Of a stretch of 64,000 nt of DNA, positions 1 through 10,947 are shown piece after piece. Within the stretch, counting starts at the first letter, position 1, and every line of letters begins with the position of its first letter. The translations under genes and the position numbers were made by a program. The stretch lies in assembly GCA_003313425.1 (NCBI GenBank), contig NHZP01000003.1:868001-932000 (forward strand). The letters are read 5' to 3'. A model generated the notes under the pieces. That model did no database searches, had not been told where the DNA came from, and was given only the letters and a program-made list of their open reading frames with translations. This DNA is from Pseudopyrenochaeta lycopersici. Lineage: Eukaryota; Ascomycota; Dothideomycetes; Pleosporales; Pseudopyrenochaetaceae.

Positions 1-876
1 AAGTTACTACGACAGAAAGGACACTTCGATGAGTTTGCGGCAACCATTCGTGACTTTGCTATGGAAAATGATGATTCAGAAATCATCCTCAAAGTCAAAG
101 GATGTTTGTGGGCTGTAGGAAATGTTGGCTCAATGGAGCTAGGCGCTCCCTTTCTAGAAAATTCGGACGTAGTCAAGTGGATTGTGCAAATCGCAGAACG
201 GTCCGAAGTCATGTCGCTCCGAGGTACAGCATTCTACGTACTGGGTCTAATTTCGAGGAGTCTCCACGGTCAGGAGATTCTGCTTGAGTACGGATGGGAC
301 GGCGTTGTGAATGAGGCTGGCGAAGCATTAGGCTTCTGTCTCCCTCTGAACTTCAAACAGCTCTTTGCAGTCAGTTTCTCAGCTCACAACTTTCCAACGA
401 ATAGCTAACGTGCAGCAGATGACGCCATGGGTCACCCCATCAGACGACATTGGCTGGAAACGCACAACAGAGGTCAAAGTTGCGATTACTGATCACGACC
501 CGGTGAATGCGCGCATCTTGAAGCTTGCAACTGATCTGGGTAATACAGTGCTAGCCAAGAAGGCTGCAAACGATTTACAGACGTCAGTGACACCCCTAGT
601 CGGTATGCAAAAGCCATATGCTAATGTATATGTAACAGAATCAAGTCTAAAAAGGTACCTGGATTCAGCAGGCCCGCAATCTTTCACAAAGTCATGCAAA
701 TATTGGAAGCACATCACTTTCGCCTTCCGGCTTGCCGCTTCGTCCTGGACTTGTTCGACAAGCGGGTACTGGAACAAATTGTGCTCGAAGAGGAAGATGA
801 TCAAGAGGATGAGGAAAGTAGCGGCTCCGGCTCCGAGTCGGAACCATACCAAAATGGCACGAGTGGCGCAACATAA
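1..876 (+). CDS. RICTOR/Ste16-type TORC2 subunit, C-terminal part (5' truncated)
   Basis: This is the C-terminal end of the RICTOR/AVO3/Ste16 scaffold of TOR complex 2, which acts at membranes in growth and actin signalling. The reading frame is open from base 1, so the gene begins outside the window. The segment with KGCLWAVGNVGS and LRGTAFYVLGLISRS is typical of the conserved RICTOR C-terminal helical repeats. I infer exons 1-369, 416-582 and 639-876. Both introns start GTCAGT (46 and 56 bases) and the joined frame gives 257 residues. The tail is acidic and serine-rich (EEEDDQEDEESSGSGSESE). The second junction was chosen because it restores the continuous sequence DLQTIKSKKVPGFSRPAIF; the first acceptor could instead lie three bases downstream. 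Confidence 0.8.
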
Positions 877-2434
877 GCATCTGGAATTGCTGTTCATGAA
901 AAGGATTCGAGCTTTTATTTGTGGCGTTGGGGCGCGTAACAGGAATGCCGTTGTACCATAGTTCCCATGCCGGCGCAAGCGTTCCCAGGGTTGGTTCAGA
1001 GGACTCTTTTTGCACATGGGACTCGCATGTTTGTTTTGGGTTGGCCAAGGAAGGTTGTCTCCACTGGCCTAGCGCCTCGTTTGGGACATTTTCGGCGAAG
1101 CCAGGTGTTCGTGGTGATCTTGGGGGCACGAGTGCATTGTGTCATTTGATGTTCGAATCGAGAGTCCAAGAGTCATGGACGCAAGATGTACTGTGCTTAG
1201 TAGCATACTGCAAATGCATATTCTCAAGCTCACAATGGGTGAACACGTGAGAATGCCCCGCTGAAATGCAATCGTCAGTGCAATGAACAGGGTCCATTCG
1301 GCAACGGGTAGGCGTGCGCGTGAGTGAGCCGCAGACGCAAATGTGGCACATGTCAGTTGAAACGAGCAGCGTTCGGTACGACTAACGTAGATTCGCTACC
1401 ATTGGTCAGTTGTGGCTTGAATGAACCACTTGCAAGCGTCATCGATGGCTGCATTGTGCATTGGCTTCCTTGGGAAACGCGCGAACACCGAACCTGAGCA
1501 AGGCCGCGTAGACTCGCTGCGCATGCCTAAATGGGCTTGTGAAGTGAGGGATAGTCGTGCGGCGAAAGGACAGATGTGCGCGTTGGGCTGGTAACCAGTG
1601 GGTTAAAATTCGAGGGTCAAAAGTCAGCTCAGCATCCACATATTCAAGCATCACGTTGATGGAGAGTCGACATTCCGGTTGTGTTTCGCCGGGAATGTAG
1701 CGGATACAATCCGTAATGGCCCCGGTTCTCGGGATACTTGTCTAAGACCAGGAAGCGGACAAGCAGCAGAACGGGCTCATCTTTGGGCAGTCGTTGCAGG
1801 CAGAACCGTGCGGATTTTTATATACACTTGTCCCGGATCACCTTAGCGCAGCACCGATGTACGCCATGCTCTCGATCCCAGTATCCCTACGTATGCAGCC
1901 CTCATCGAGTGGCCCGTTGCCTGACTGTACATGCAAAACACCATCGCCGATCTGCTTCCATAACCCATAATGGATGACCAGTTCAACTGCTGCTGCTCGT
2001 ACTGGGCTCTTATCTCCTCTTGTGCCTCCCTCTTAGCCCCCTAGAACTGTACCCACACCCCGAGACTCGCCTTCGCCACACCGGATCACTATAAGACCTG
2101 ATAGTGTCTGGATCATAGACTATCAACACCTCGGTCGCCGCCGCCATCCCCTGCCCCCGTGTCAGCACGCGCATTGACAGTCTCGCCTCTTAGCCCTGAT
2201 TCAGGACACTGCGACGGCCTTGTTGATTGTTTCAACCAAGCACTAATTCTTCGAATCTCGATTTATCTGCCACTGAACCCTCGAACTGACCTCTCTACAC
2301 GCCTGCTTCAATTCACACGCCTCATTCGCCCTACCCCGCTACCGACCGCGATCACGGTCAAACCCAAACGACTGGGCACTAGGCTTTTGGCTGTACATGG
2401 CTGACGGAGCTGTCGGACGACATCCTGGTTCTAC
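877..2434. other. Intergenic region, no gene recognised
   Basis: About 1.56 kb between the RICTOR gene and the RING/LON gene. Only short, unrelated open frames on both strands are present. The last 400 bases are rich in C and T, as is common in fungal promoters and leaders. A 13-codon upstream ORF at its end is listed separately. Confidence 0.6.
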
Positions 2435-2438
2435 ATGA
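2397..2438 (+). promoter_or_regulatory. Upstream ORF overlapping the RING/LON start codon
   Basis: An ATG at 2397 opens a 13-codon frame that ends at a TGA (2436-2438). That stop overlaps the main ATG at 2435 in an ATGA arrangement. If the transcript includes this segment, ribosomes that translate the small ORF would terminate exactly on the main start codon, which could limit or couple translation. The upstream ATG has G at +4 but no purine at -3. The transcript start is not visible, so this is inference. Confidence 0.4.
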
Positions 2439-4257
2439 ATCGCCAAAGAACAAAAGGGTGCTCAATTGTGGAAAGCGTCGAGCATACCTTTGAGCCTTCA
2501 GTGTCTGCCGAAGACTTCATGCGCGACGATGAGTCTCCGGTAGAGGCATTGGAGGCGCTCTCTCTGGATGCTCACCGCGATGCGAGACAACTGGTTCGTC
2601 TTGTGCAATGTCCGCGGTGCTCTCGACCCCTCAGCGGCCCGGTAACCTTGCCATGCGGACACACTGTCTGCCGCGGCTGCCTTCCGGCTCCCCAACCGCG
2701 CGCAAATATATCCTACCCGAATACACCAGACCGCCTCACTGGAATCGCTTGCCCGCTGCTGGGCTGCGGCGCAGAGCATGCGTCCGCAGAATGCTCAGTA
2801 GACGTAACGCTGACGAAGCTCATGGAACTGATTAAGATGGAAATAGTGCAGCACAAGCCATCTACAGAAGACACGCCGACGCTTCTTCAAGAGATCCTGC
2901 AAGTTGATGACCCGTCTGCCGAGGAGAAGGAGAAAGAGAAGATCCGCGCCAATGGTCACCAACGAGAATTACATGGCGGGCACCTCGTGTCCACCTACAC
3001 CATGGCTGAGATGGGCGAACTCCACTATAGCTCTGAAGTGGAATATAAGACCATGTCGCCAAGTGGGGATAATTACAAGGAGTTGGATGATGCGCTACTC
3101 GATCGTCTGCGGGACGTTACGCACAAGGAGTTAGACTGTCTTGTCTGCTACAACCTAATGCTGGATCCGACAACCACATCGTGTGGCCATACCTTCTGTC
3201 GCCGCTGTCTTGGCCGCGTTATGGACCACAGTAGCATTTGTCCGTTCTGCCGGAGGGAATTGCATGTGCCTGCTTCGCTTCAGAACCAAACCAGCAATAT
3301 TATCCTCAACTCTCTTTTGAACGGGCTGTGTCCAGATCTCGTTACCGCCCGTGCTGCAGCTCTAAAAGCAGAAGAACAGGCTGGAGACGACATTCTCAGC
3401 ACCCCACTTTTCATCTGCACGCTGTCTCTTCCCTCGATGCCGACCTTCCTCCATGTCTTCGAACCTCGGTATCGGCTGATGATGCGACGTGTAATTGAAG
3501 GTAACAGGCAATTTGGCATGGTCATGTACAACCGCACACATGCTCCACAAGGCGACCTTGGTGCAACCCAATTCTTGGAATACGGAACGTTGCTTGAGAT
3601 TGTCAACTACGAGCTTCTTCGTGATGGGCGGAGTTTTATCGAAACACGAGGCGTCGGTCGTTTCAAGGTCAAAGCTCATGGCATGCTGGACGGGTACAAC
3701 GTCAGTCGTGTTGAGCGGGTGGAGGATGTTTCCCTTGCCGAAGAAGGAATACAAGAGCAGCGCGAAACTACCATGGCACGCGACTTCGCCGAAGTAATAT
3801 TCCGCCAAAACCCGCAAGCTCCGATACCTACCGACATCGCCGTCGAGACCTTGTCAACACAGCAACTACTCGATGCATGCACAGCCTTTGTACGAGAAAT
3901 GAGAGAAGCTAGCGCACCGTGGCTTCGCGACCGCATCATCCAGGTGTACGGTGAACCACCCGAGGATCCCGCCACGTTCCCGTATTGGTTTGCGTCAGTG
4001 GTGCCGATCGTAGAAGAGGAGAAGTATGTCTTACTGCAGACCACACGAGTACGCGAGCGCTTGAAAATCGTATACTCGTGGATTGGACGGATTCGTGGGC
4101 AGCGATGGTAAGTTTAGCATTTTTCCTTCATGTGTTGCACGGCAAGCAAGCCATGTACTCCGTCAACGCAATAGCGAGGCCTGGATCAACATTTTTCTCA
4201 AGCGTTTGCTAACTGCCTGTGCACAGGTCCTCTGGCAACGCATGTAGCATCCTTTGA
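2435..4257 (+). CDS. LON-domain RING finger protein, CrgA-like, with CaaX terminus
   Basis: Probable E3 ubiquitin ligase of the LONRF/CrgA family; in Mucor, CrgA represses light-induced carotenogenesis. The 567-residue product has a first RING with C59, C62, C74, H76, C79, C82, C106 and C111. A second, canonical C3HC4 RING spans residues 235-272. A LON substrate-binding domain runs from about 325 to 550 (FEPRYRLMMRRVIEGNRQFG). A plain reading frame would stop at 4111. However, a perfect GTAAGT donor lies at 4108 and a CACAG acceptor ends at 4226, and splicing replaces the stop with WSSGNACSIL. The end is therefore CSIL, a CaaX prenylation box like the one described in CrgA. The substrates of this protein are unknown. 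Confidence 0.82.
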
Positions 4258-5286
4258 CTCCTAACCCTCGTCGCCATCATCATCGCCATCCTATCGACTC
4301 CTACTCCACATTCACCATTCACTGAACCATGAACTCCCTACGTCGAAAACCCTCGCGCTTCACACCTGGCCCTAATTTGATCACACCTTCACATATCGCC
4401 CTTCCCCGTAGTGGCACCCTGGATCTCTTCATCACCATATATTCAACACGCACCTAGTTTTATCCCTTTCTTTTCTACTATGATTACCCCCTTTCAGGAG
4501 GGCCGGAGCTAGCCGGTCCATGTTCATGCTTTTTAGATCCAGGTGCTAGCCTGGCGAGGCTGCTGCTACTTTTGTGAATGGGGCTGTTATGTCTCGAGAA
4601 AGTGGCACGAATGACTGTGGGATTTGCATGGGTGGTGTTTTGATCCTGTTTCTCTTTTGGCGACGAGGGGGGAGTGAGCATCGTCCAAGCAGCGGTGCCA
4701 AAGTCCTAACAAAGGACTTATATACATACATAGAGTGTAGATGTTAGAGAAGTGAGTGGAATGACGACATAGTTGATCCTAAGTCTTGACTTGAATTCAA
4801 GTTTACCTGAGATGCTTGTCCTGGTGTGCTTGGTGGGCGTCGAAGGGTTCCCACACCACTGAGACACACTTTTCTCTTTTGAACCACAACACCCTCCTCT
4901 CCCATCACTTGTCAAAGTCGTACAACCGCACCATGGGCTCCACTTTGTGAGATCTGTATGTGACGCATAGCGCCAAACCATTGGTATGCAATTGCTGCCT
5001 TCTGTCACCATTGATTGACTGCAGCTTAGTAGCGTTGTGATACAGCGAGCCTCGCAGCTCATTCGCATCTCCTTCTGACCGGTCAAAGTGTGCATGCTGA
5101 GCCAGGGACCAATTGACTTCAACACGCACAGCCTTGTTGTGAATAAGCGCCCTCAAGGCTGAACCCAATACCCCACTGCCTGCACATATACAAAGGATTC
5201 TGGTCCAGTGTCTAACTACAACTTCTTATACCATACTCTTCGACCTTCGCTATTGCGTTTGATGCTGATTGTCTAGGGTCGGCGCC
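4258..5286. other. Intergenic region, no gene recognised
   Basis: About 1 kb between two plus-strand genes. Minus-strand open frames at 4718-5168 lack recognisable domains, signal sequences or compositional support, and I read them as chance frames. The region should hold the 3' end of the upstream transcript and the promoter of the next gene. Confidence 0.55.
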
Positions 5287-7280
5287 ATGGAAGTTCTATC
5301 TGGAGTCGCCAGCGGCATGGCCGTTGCCTCACTATCGATACAGCTCATTGATTCTATTGGCAAAATCAGAACATTTATACGAAATGTTAAAAACGCACCG
5401 AACGAGCTCTTACGCCTAACTGAGCTGCTCGAGCGGCTCTGTGCCTTGTTAAAGGACGTTCGCGATGTGGTGGAGCAGCAGTCGTCTCTTACAGGACAGC
5501 AGTTTCCAATGCCATCAATGACGATCCTCGATTGTCTGAAGGGCTGTGATAACAGCCTCCGGCCGCTACAGAATGTAGTGGAGAGATACGAGCAATCGCA
5601 ATCACAAACTGTCTCGGCTATGGGAAAAGTCAAAGGCGGTATTAAGCTAGGCTTGAAAGTGAGGGATATTGCTGGTTTCGAGAGTAGGATACAACAAGAT
5701 ATGCACTATTTGACCAATGCGCTGCTTATGAACCAAACTAAAATTATGTAACATGCATTCAGTCCATCGTCGATAGGATGTATTTGTTGACGACAATAGG
5801 ATGCACACATCGACTATCCTATGTACCCGCATGCAGGCATCGACAATAGCCAGCGCACCAACACGCGAAGATCAACTTAGTTTCCTTTCTCCGACCCTTA
5901 GCAGCAGCGAAATAACAGCGCCAAATGCCTCTGCAGTGAAATATTGCCAACGAGTGTCGTGGGTGCCATCCTTTTTCCAAATGCTCGGCATCTACAAACA
6001 GAGGGTATCACGGACGATGCACCTGATAACAGAAGAGCAAGAAAATTCAAGGAAGGCAATCGGAGAGAGTATCTCAGAGTATGATGTCTACTCCTGGGCT
6101 TCCTTAACTCTGGGTCATGGGATCAGCTGGAGCATCAACCGTTCAAATTGTCAAATTTTGCCCTCTCTCACGGTCTATCCAGTGGTTGAAGAGTTCGATT
6201 TTTCCCCGCAATTCAATATAGGGGCTTTCAGTGTCCTAGAAGTCCAGCAATTGTTTGCTGCCAACATTATTCACCCCTTCACACGGGATCGATGGGATCG
6301 ATCGCTGCTTCATGTTAGTGTGCCTTTCGTTAAGATGCTCCTCAACTAATACAACCGCACAGGAAGCTGCCAGATGGCAAAGAAATGATATTTATAGACT
6401 ACTCCTAGGCTACGGCGTGGGCCCAAATCTTTCGCTCCGCGGCTTCTCACCCTTCTGGGAGGCACTCTATTCAGGAAACCACGAACCAGGAATGATCGAG
6501 AGTGAGATTGGCATATATCGACTTCTTTTACAAGATTGTGGCTGTGTTGAAGACTTTGACGGGAGTAGTTGGACTGTAGTAACTTGCTTTCATCCTTCAA
6601 CTATGCTAAGCCATACTGAATGGCTGTGGGCGCAAAGCCCGAATCACTTTATTGGTCCGGACTTGCTCAACATCCAACGAGTGCTTTTCAGGCTATCCTT
6701 AGAGGCGTTGAGCTGGAACTCAGACTACCCAGAGCAAATCAGAGACATGATGTCCCAATCTCCGTTGCTTTCCATAACTTCCGAGTTCCGACAAGAAATC
6801 GAAGCGGGACGACAACAACTTCTTACAACCATTTTCTACCAATCAAGTTATTCATACGACAGTTTTATCTTAGGTAACGCTTTGATTACGCTTTTAACGA
6901 AAATGGGTGTTGATTTCCGGATATGCATCATGAAAGAGCTGGAGAAAATGCCTAACAGGATTCTGATAGCTTTAAGGTCTGCAAAAAAGATCATTTTTGA
7001 GTTCCAAGAAGGTCGGGGTTGGGTTCTCGGCTGGGAAATGCACTTGGTTCCTGAGACCCCATGTTATCTCATCTTGTCCGAATTCAGCGCTCTCGCGGAA
7101 GTAGTCAGGTTGGTATCGGCGTGGCCCTTTCATTTTAGTTTCGACTCTCTTAGTTCTTTCTGTGATCCGAAAAGGGCATCTCGATTCAACCGCCGCATGG
7201 CATCCAAAGCTCGCAAAGAGCGCGCACGAAAGCGCCAGAAAATACCGGGGAGGAAGATGCCCGGGGCCTGGAATTGGTAG
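5287..7280 (+). CDS. PigL_N-domain protein with degenerate ankyrin-like region
   Basis: The function is not recognised. The N-terminus (MEVLSGVASGMAVASLSIQL, then helical heptad-like sequence to about residue 150) resembles the fungal PigL_N / NACHT-N helical domain that often precedes ankyrin repeats or NACHT modules. The inferred exons are 5287-5747, 5800-6313 and 6363-7280, giving 630 residues. Joining exons 2 and 3 produces DRWDRSLLHEAARWQRNDIY and RLLLGYGVGPNLSLRGFSP, which looks like one or two weak ankyrin repeats. The C-terminus is very basic (RRMASKARKERARKRQK), possibly a nuclear signal. An in-frame TTG lies 18 bases upstream, but ATG 5287 matches the usual domain start. Such proteins are common and fast-evolving in filamentous fungi. 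Confidence 0.65.
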
Positions 7281-7608
7281 GAACTTTGTGGACTGTAGCA
7301 AGCCTCAAAATCTATAGCTCGGGCAACTATTTGCAAGTGCGCTCACTAAATACTTAAGAACGGTATAGATACTAGGGGAAAACAAAATGTCTGTATTTGG
7401 TGATCTTGAGCTACTATATAAAGCTAGCATACCAATCTTGCGTCTAAAAGTAGATATACAAGATTGCAAGTGCGGAATTGGTATAATTATTCAAGTAGGG
7501 TCGAGAGGGGTAATAGGCCAAGGTAACGAGGCCAGGTAACTTTTTATCAGAAAATTATCGAGTACCATGAATTACCGGTAATCGGCTGACAGCAACGTAA
7601 TTAAATCT
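7281..7608. other. Convergent 3' intergenic region
   Basis: About 330 AT-rich bases between two genes that converge. I see no coding or RNA feature. It probably holds both 3' untranslated regions. Confidence 0.55.
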
Positions 7609-10007
7609 TCATTCGAACTCAAATCCCACCCGAGCATCATCCAACCCCAGATAAGTGTTGCCCATACTAGTGTCTCTATGGCCCCCAATTCCACTATCTC
7701 CATCGCTCAAAGTGTTAAACCACGCATGGTCTACACCCCAGTCTCTGCCGACCACGCCACTATCTGACGGCGTTTCAACCACATCATTTTCAGGTGAGGC
7801 ATCACCATACACTTCAGTTTCGGACTGGTATGCAGTTGAAGCCCCAAGTGATGTACTCTCAGAGTGACGTACCATTGTAGCCGAATTTTGCCTTGCACGA
7901 CGCTGATATCTTTCCAGAATGTATTCAGCATTTGGCGTTTCCGGGATCGCCTTGACTAAGATAACCGTGGAGGTAGCGAGCATACTGATAGCTCGCTCAA
8001 GGAAATCCGCAGATCTTGAAGATAGCCGCAACATCCACCGATACTCATCCAGCTTTGCCTTGTATAGGTCTACTTCTTCTTTCTCGGCTGACGTTACCCA
8101 AAGCAGTGATATAAACGTGCCCACTAAAGCAAAATTGTACTTTGACGCGGAGTACCAGAAGGACTGAAGGTGTTCGGGTCGAAGTCCTTGGACAAAGTCC
8201 ATTGCGGATTTAAGTCGAGTGTGGGCTGCTTGACGGCAAATGGATCGAAGCGCTGAATCGTCTATAGAAGATAAAGATCGTACAATTCGCCGGTGCAACG
8301 TTATCTCAACAGCATAATAGCCCAAATGCAAATATCCTTCGTTGGGAGTTAATCACGCAGTCGAAGTTTTGGGGTAAAGAACGAACCTGTTGAGGACAAC
8401 TTTCGCGCAGCTAGACTTTCCATCTTCAGGACTGAGGGTAAGCTGGAGAACCACTGTCGAAGAGCCAATTGTATAGGTTTAGCTGTCTCGAGAATCCAAC
8501 GTACTCCTTCGGACAAGCGCCCGTCAATTTCCTGCTCTGCTCGTAACGTGTAGAAACTCGACAAGATAAGCGCTAGGAGTTTTGTGAGTTTAATCATTTC
8601 ACAAAATAATGTTCGCCCCTTTTCGACCTCAGTGCTTCCATCTTCATCATCCTCATCAGAAGCATTCTCGGGAAAATCATCTTCTTGAAGAGGTTGGACG
8701 TCCCAGTCTACTGGAGTAATATGTGAAGGTCTTCCGTGCATTAGAGCGCCCCATTTATCTTGCATGAAGAGACCCCATGCTAGCCTCTTCCTAAGCCCTC
8801 TCTCCCAAGACGGAATTCGCCAATTAGAGCAGTCAAGGTGGAGGCCGAGATCTTGTCCAAGGCCAACCAGCTGAGAGGTCAGAGCCCACGAATCGCCCTC
8901 AGGTCGTTGGAGCAGTAGTAAACCAGCCTGAATTGTTGAGAGCTTTGGTCGATGTATAATGTTTGCTAAAGTCTTGAGAGCCAGTGTCTCTAGTTTGGAT
9001 ACATCAGGTTTTGGAAGGAGGACCAGCTCGCTCGAATAAGACCACCAGTTCAATGCGAGCAGATAAACTGCAGCCAAGAGTGGCGGCGAAAATTCTCGAT
9101 GGGTGCGCTCATACTTTTCCAGATAAACTCTTTTGTGCAAGATCGGGAAACTGGGATGGACTATCCTGAAATAAAGATGAATAAGCGCTTGGCCATGAGG
9201 TGCAACAATTGTCTCGATTGCATCAAGATCCGGAATATCATCTTGGTGATTTTGGGTTCCCGCATCTGGTGACAAGATGAAAGCTGTTTCAAGCGAGTCG
9301 ACTCTCCTCAATATAGACTGACCCAGAACCACGTCCTGTGTTCCTATGTTCTGGTCCAGCTCTAGAAGCCGCTGCTCATACTCTGAAGTCGAGCCAATCA
9401 GGCGGCTATGTTTATTGTTTTGCAATCTATATGGCGACACAGTTAGCCAGACCTCACGATGACTGAAGGACAATCGCTAGATATTGGTACACTTTGGCCA
9501 CTATAGGGCCTTCCCGAGCTTGCTGGAGTCAGGTCGAGATCGCAAGGCGGTTCGAGGTGTCTCGGGAGTATGCAGTGCATAGTACGGTGCGTAGTACGAT
9601 CTTACTTACCCTAAAGTCTTCTTCAAAAGCGAAGGTCCTCTCAAGTTTGCATAATCGTCGACAGGCTGTTCTTGACGGATCTTGGGCGGATCTTGAGGGG
9701 ATAAACCAGAACTTCGGACAACCTCGGGCACATGAGATATCTGGCTACGTACGGCTGTGGTGCTCTCCTCAGTATTAGCCACAGCCCTTCGCTTCCGTGG
9801 CTGTGGTTCCTCGTTGAAGGTGCAGTCTTGGCGGTGGAAACGGCACAAAAGGCAAGGTGGACTGCCGCCTGCTATTTCGCATCGAGATTTTCGTCGACGA
9901 CAGGGATCGCATGGGCGACGAGATCTCAACTTCGTGCCGTTTGGCTGCTCAGCTACAGAAGGCACAAACTCGCTAGGGCTGAAAGACAGGGGCGGACTAA
10001 AGCTCAT
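7609..10007 (-). CDS. Zn2Cys6 transcription factor, Dal81/TamA-like
   Basis: Nuclear binuclear-zinc-cluster regulator of 721 residues. The cluster is CX2CX6CX8CX2CX6C with cysteines at 33, 36, 43, 52, 55 and 62. A fungal_trans middle homology region follows (LIHLYFRIVHPSFPILHK, and the stretch after REFSPPLLAAVYLLALNWW). The segments KTLGLQNNKHSRLIGST and KLSSTGYLHLGYYAVEITLHR resemble the Dal81/UGA35/TamA class, general co-activators of allantoin, urea and GABA use. Exons on the minus strand are 10007-9610, 9426-8387 and 8336-7609. The second intron (50 bases) removes what looks like a frameshift; the first is long for this window (183 bases). The neighbouring permease and hydrolase fit a nitrogen-catabolism role. 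The Dal81 assignment is from remembered family motifs and is less sure than the zinc-cluster call. Confidence 0.78.
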
Positions 10008-10947
10008 TGTCGATGAACTACATAAAGTCAGTTTCTGTGCGTGCTATGAGTCACAAGACATTGCTCGTGTGCGATCCTCCCATAAAAAAAGCCTAAAAGA
10101 ACACATTCATTTGTTCCAAAGTGACCTCCGTTTTGGTCCGAGCAGAATTTGGTCGCTCACTTCACCCAGGTGGAATTAGTATACACGCCCAGGTTGACCT
10201 CCTCCAGCTTATTTGGTGGTGGCCGCTTTGCATTACACCAGTCTCGAATAGTACATGAATTGAACACATAAACTTGAAAAGTTATTGTGTGAAGAAATGT
10301 AGGTGGCTCACCTTCAACAGCCAAGTGCATGAGGCGAATCAACACCGGCAGGAGAGGCACGCAGGTGTCACGCCGCATGTGGTAAAGTACCAGGGGGAGG
10401 CGTATTACGATATGAATTATTCGGCAAAGCTTCAGAAACGATGAGTACCTAGATGACAATTTTGTACTTTTAGGAACAACAAATACGTTCCAGGAGAACG
10501 GGATGTCTGTCAAGGGTCACGCGTGAGCTCAATCCTTAATATACTTCCGGGACCATGGTTCTGGTTTTTGATGTCGATGGAACAGCAAGATGTGCGGTAG
10601 ACGCATTTGAGAACGCCATATGAAAATCGCCGCCATAAGATTGCGGGGCGAGGCACCGGGCCTCAGGCACTTGGATGCGATGTGGGCATGGTAGCAGTTA
10701 TCGTGGAGAAATCGAACGGAAAGATAAGATGTCGAAGTTGAACCAATGGGAGCGCCAAACAGGCGAGTATTATTCAGCCACACGACTAACGACAACACCT
10801 TCAAAACACATTGACCAAATTTGAACAGTGAGAAGATGCTTGTGAACTGAATTTGACAATTTCATTAGAGCAATTTAGTCGACGTGATACGTACGAATCA
10901 CCTATTGTTTGCCGATTTCGATCACGCCGAAAGCACGTTCGAGTGGC
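10008..10947. other. Upstream region of the Zn2Cys6 gene
   Basis: About 940 bases between the permease 3' end and the regulator start, both on the minus strand. Short open frames at 10157-10513 and 10529-10804 show no recognisable domain. It presumably contains the permease terminator and the regulator promoter. Confidence 0.5.

Noticed and set aside
493..1129. Long minus-strand frames overlapping the RICTOR end.
   Set aside because: Antisense shadows of the real plus-strand exons; no domain signal.
8337..8386. Apparent frameshift/stop inside the Dal81-like gene.
   Set aside because: A 50-base GT-AG intron removes it and restores the conserved KLSSTGYLHLGYY sequence.
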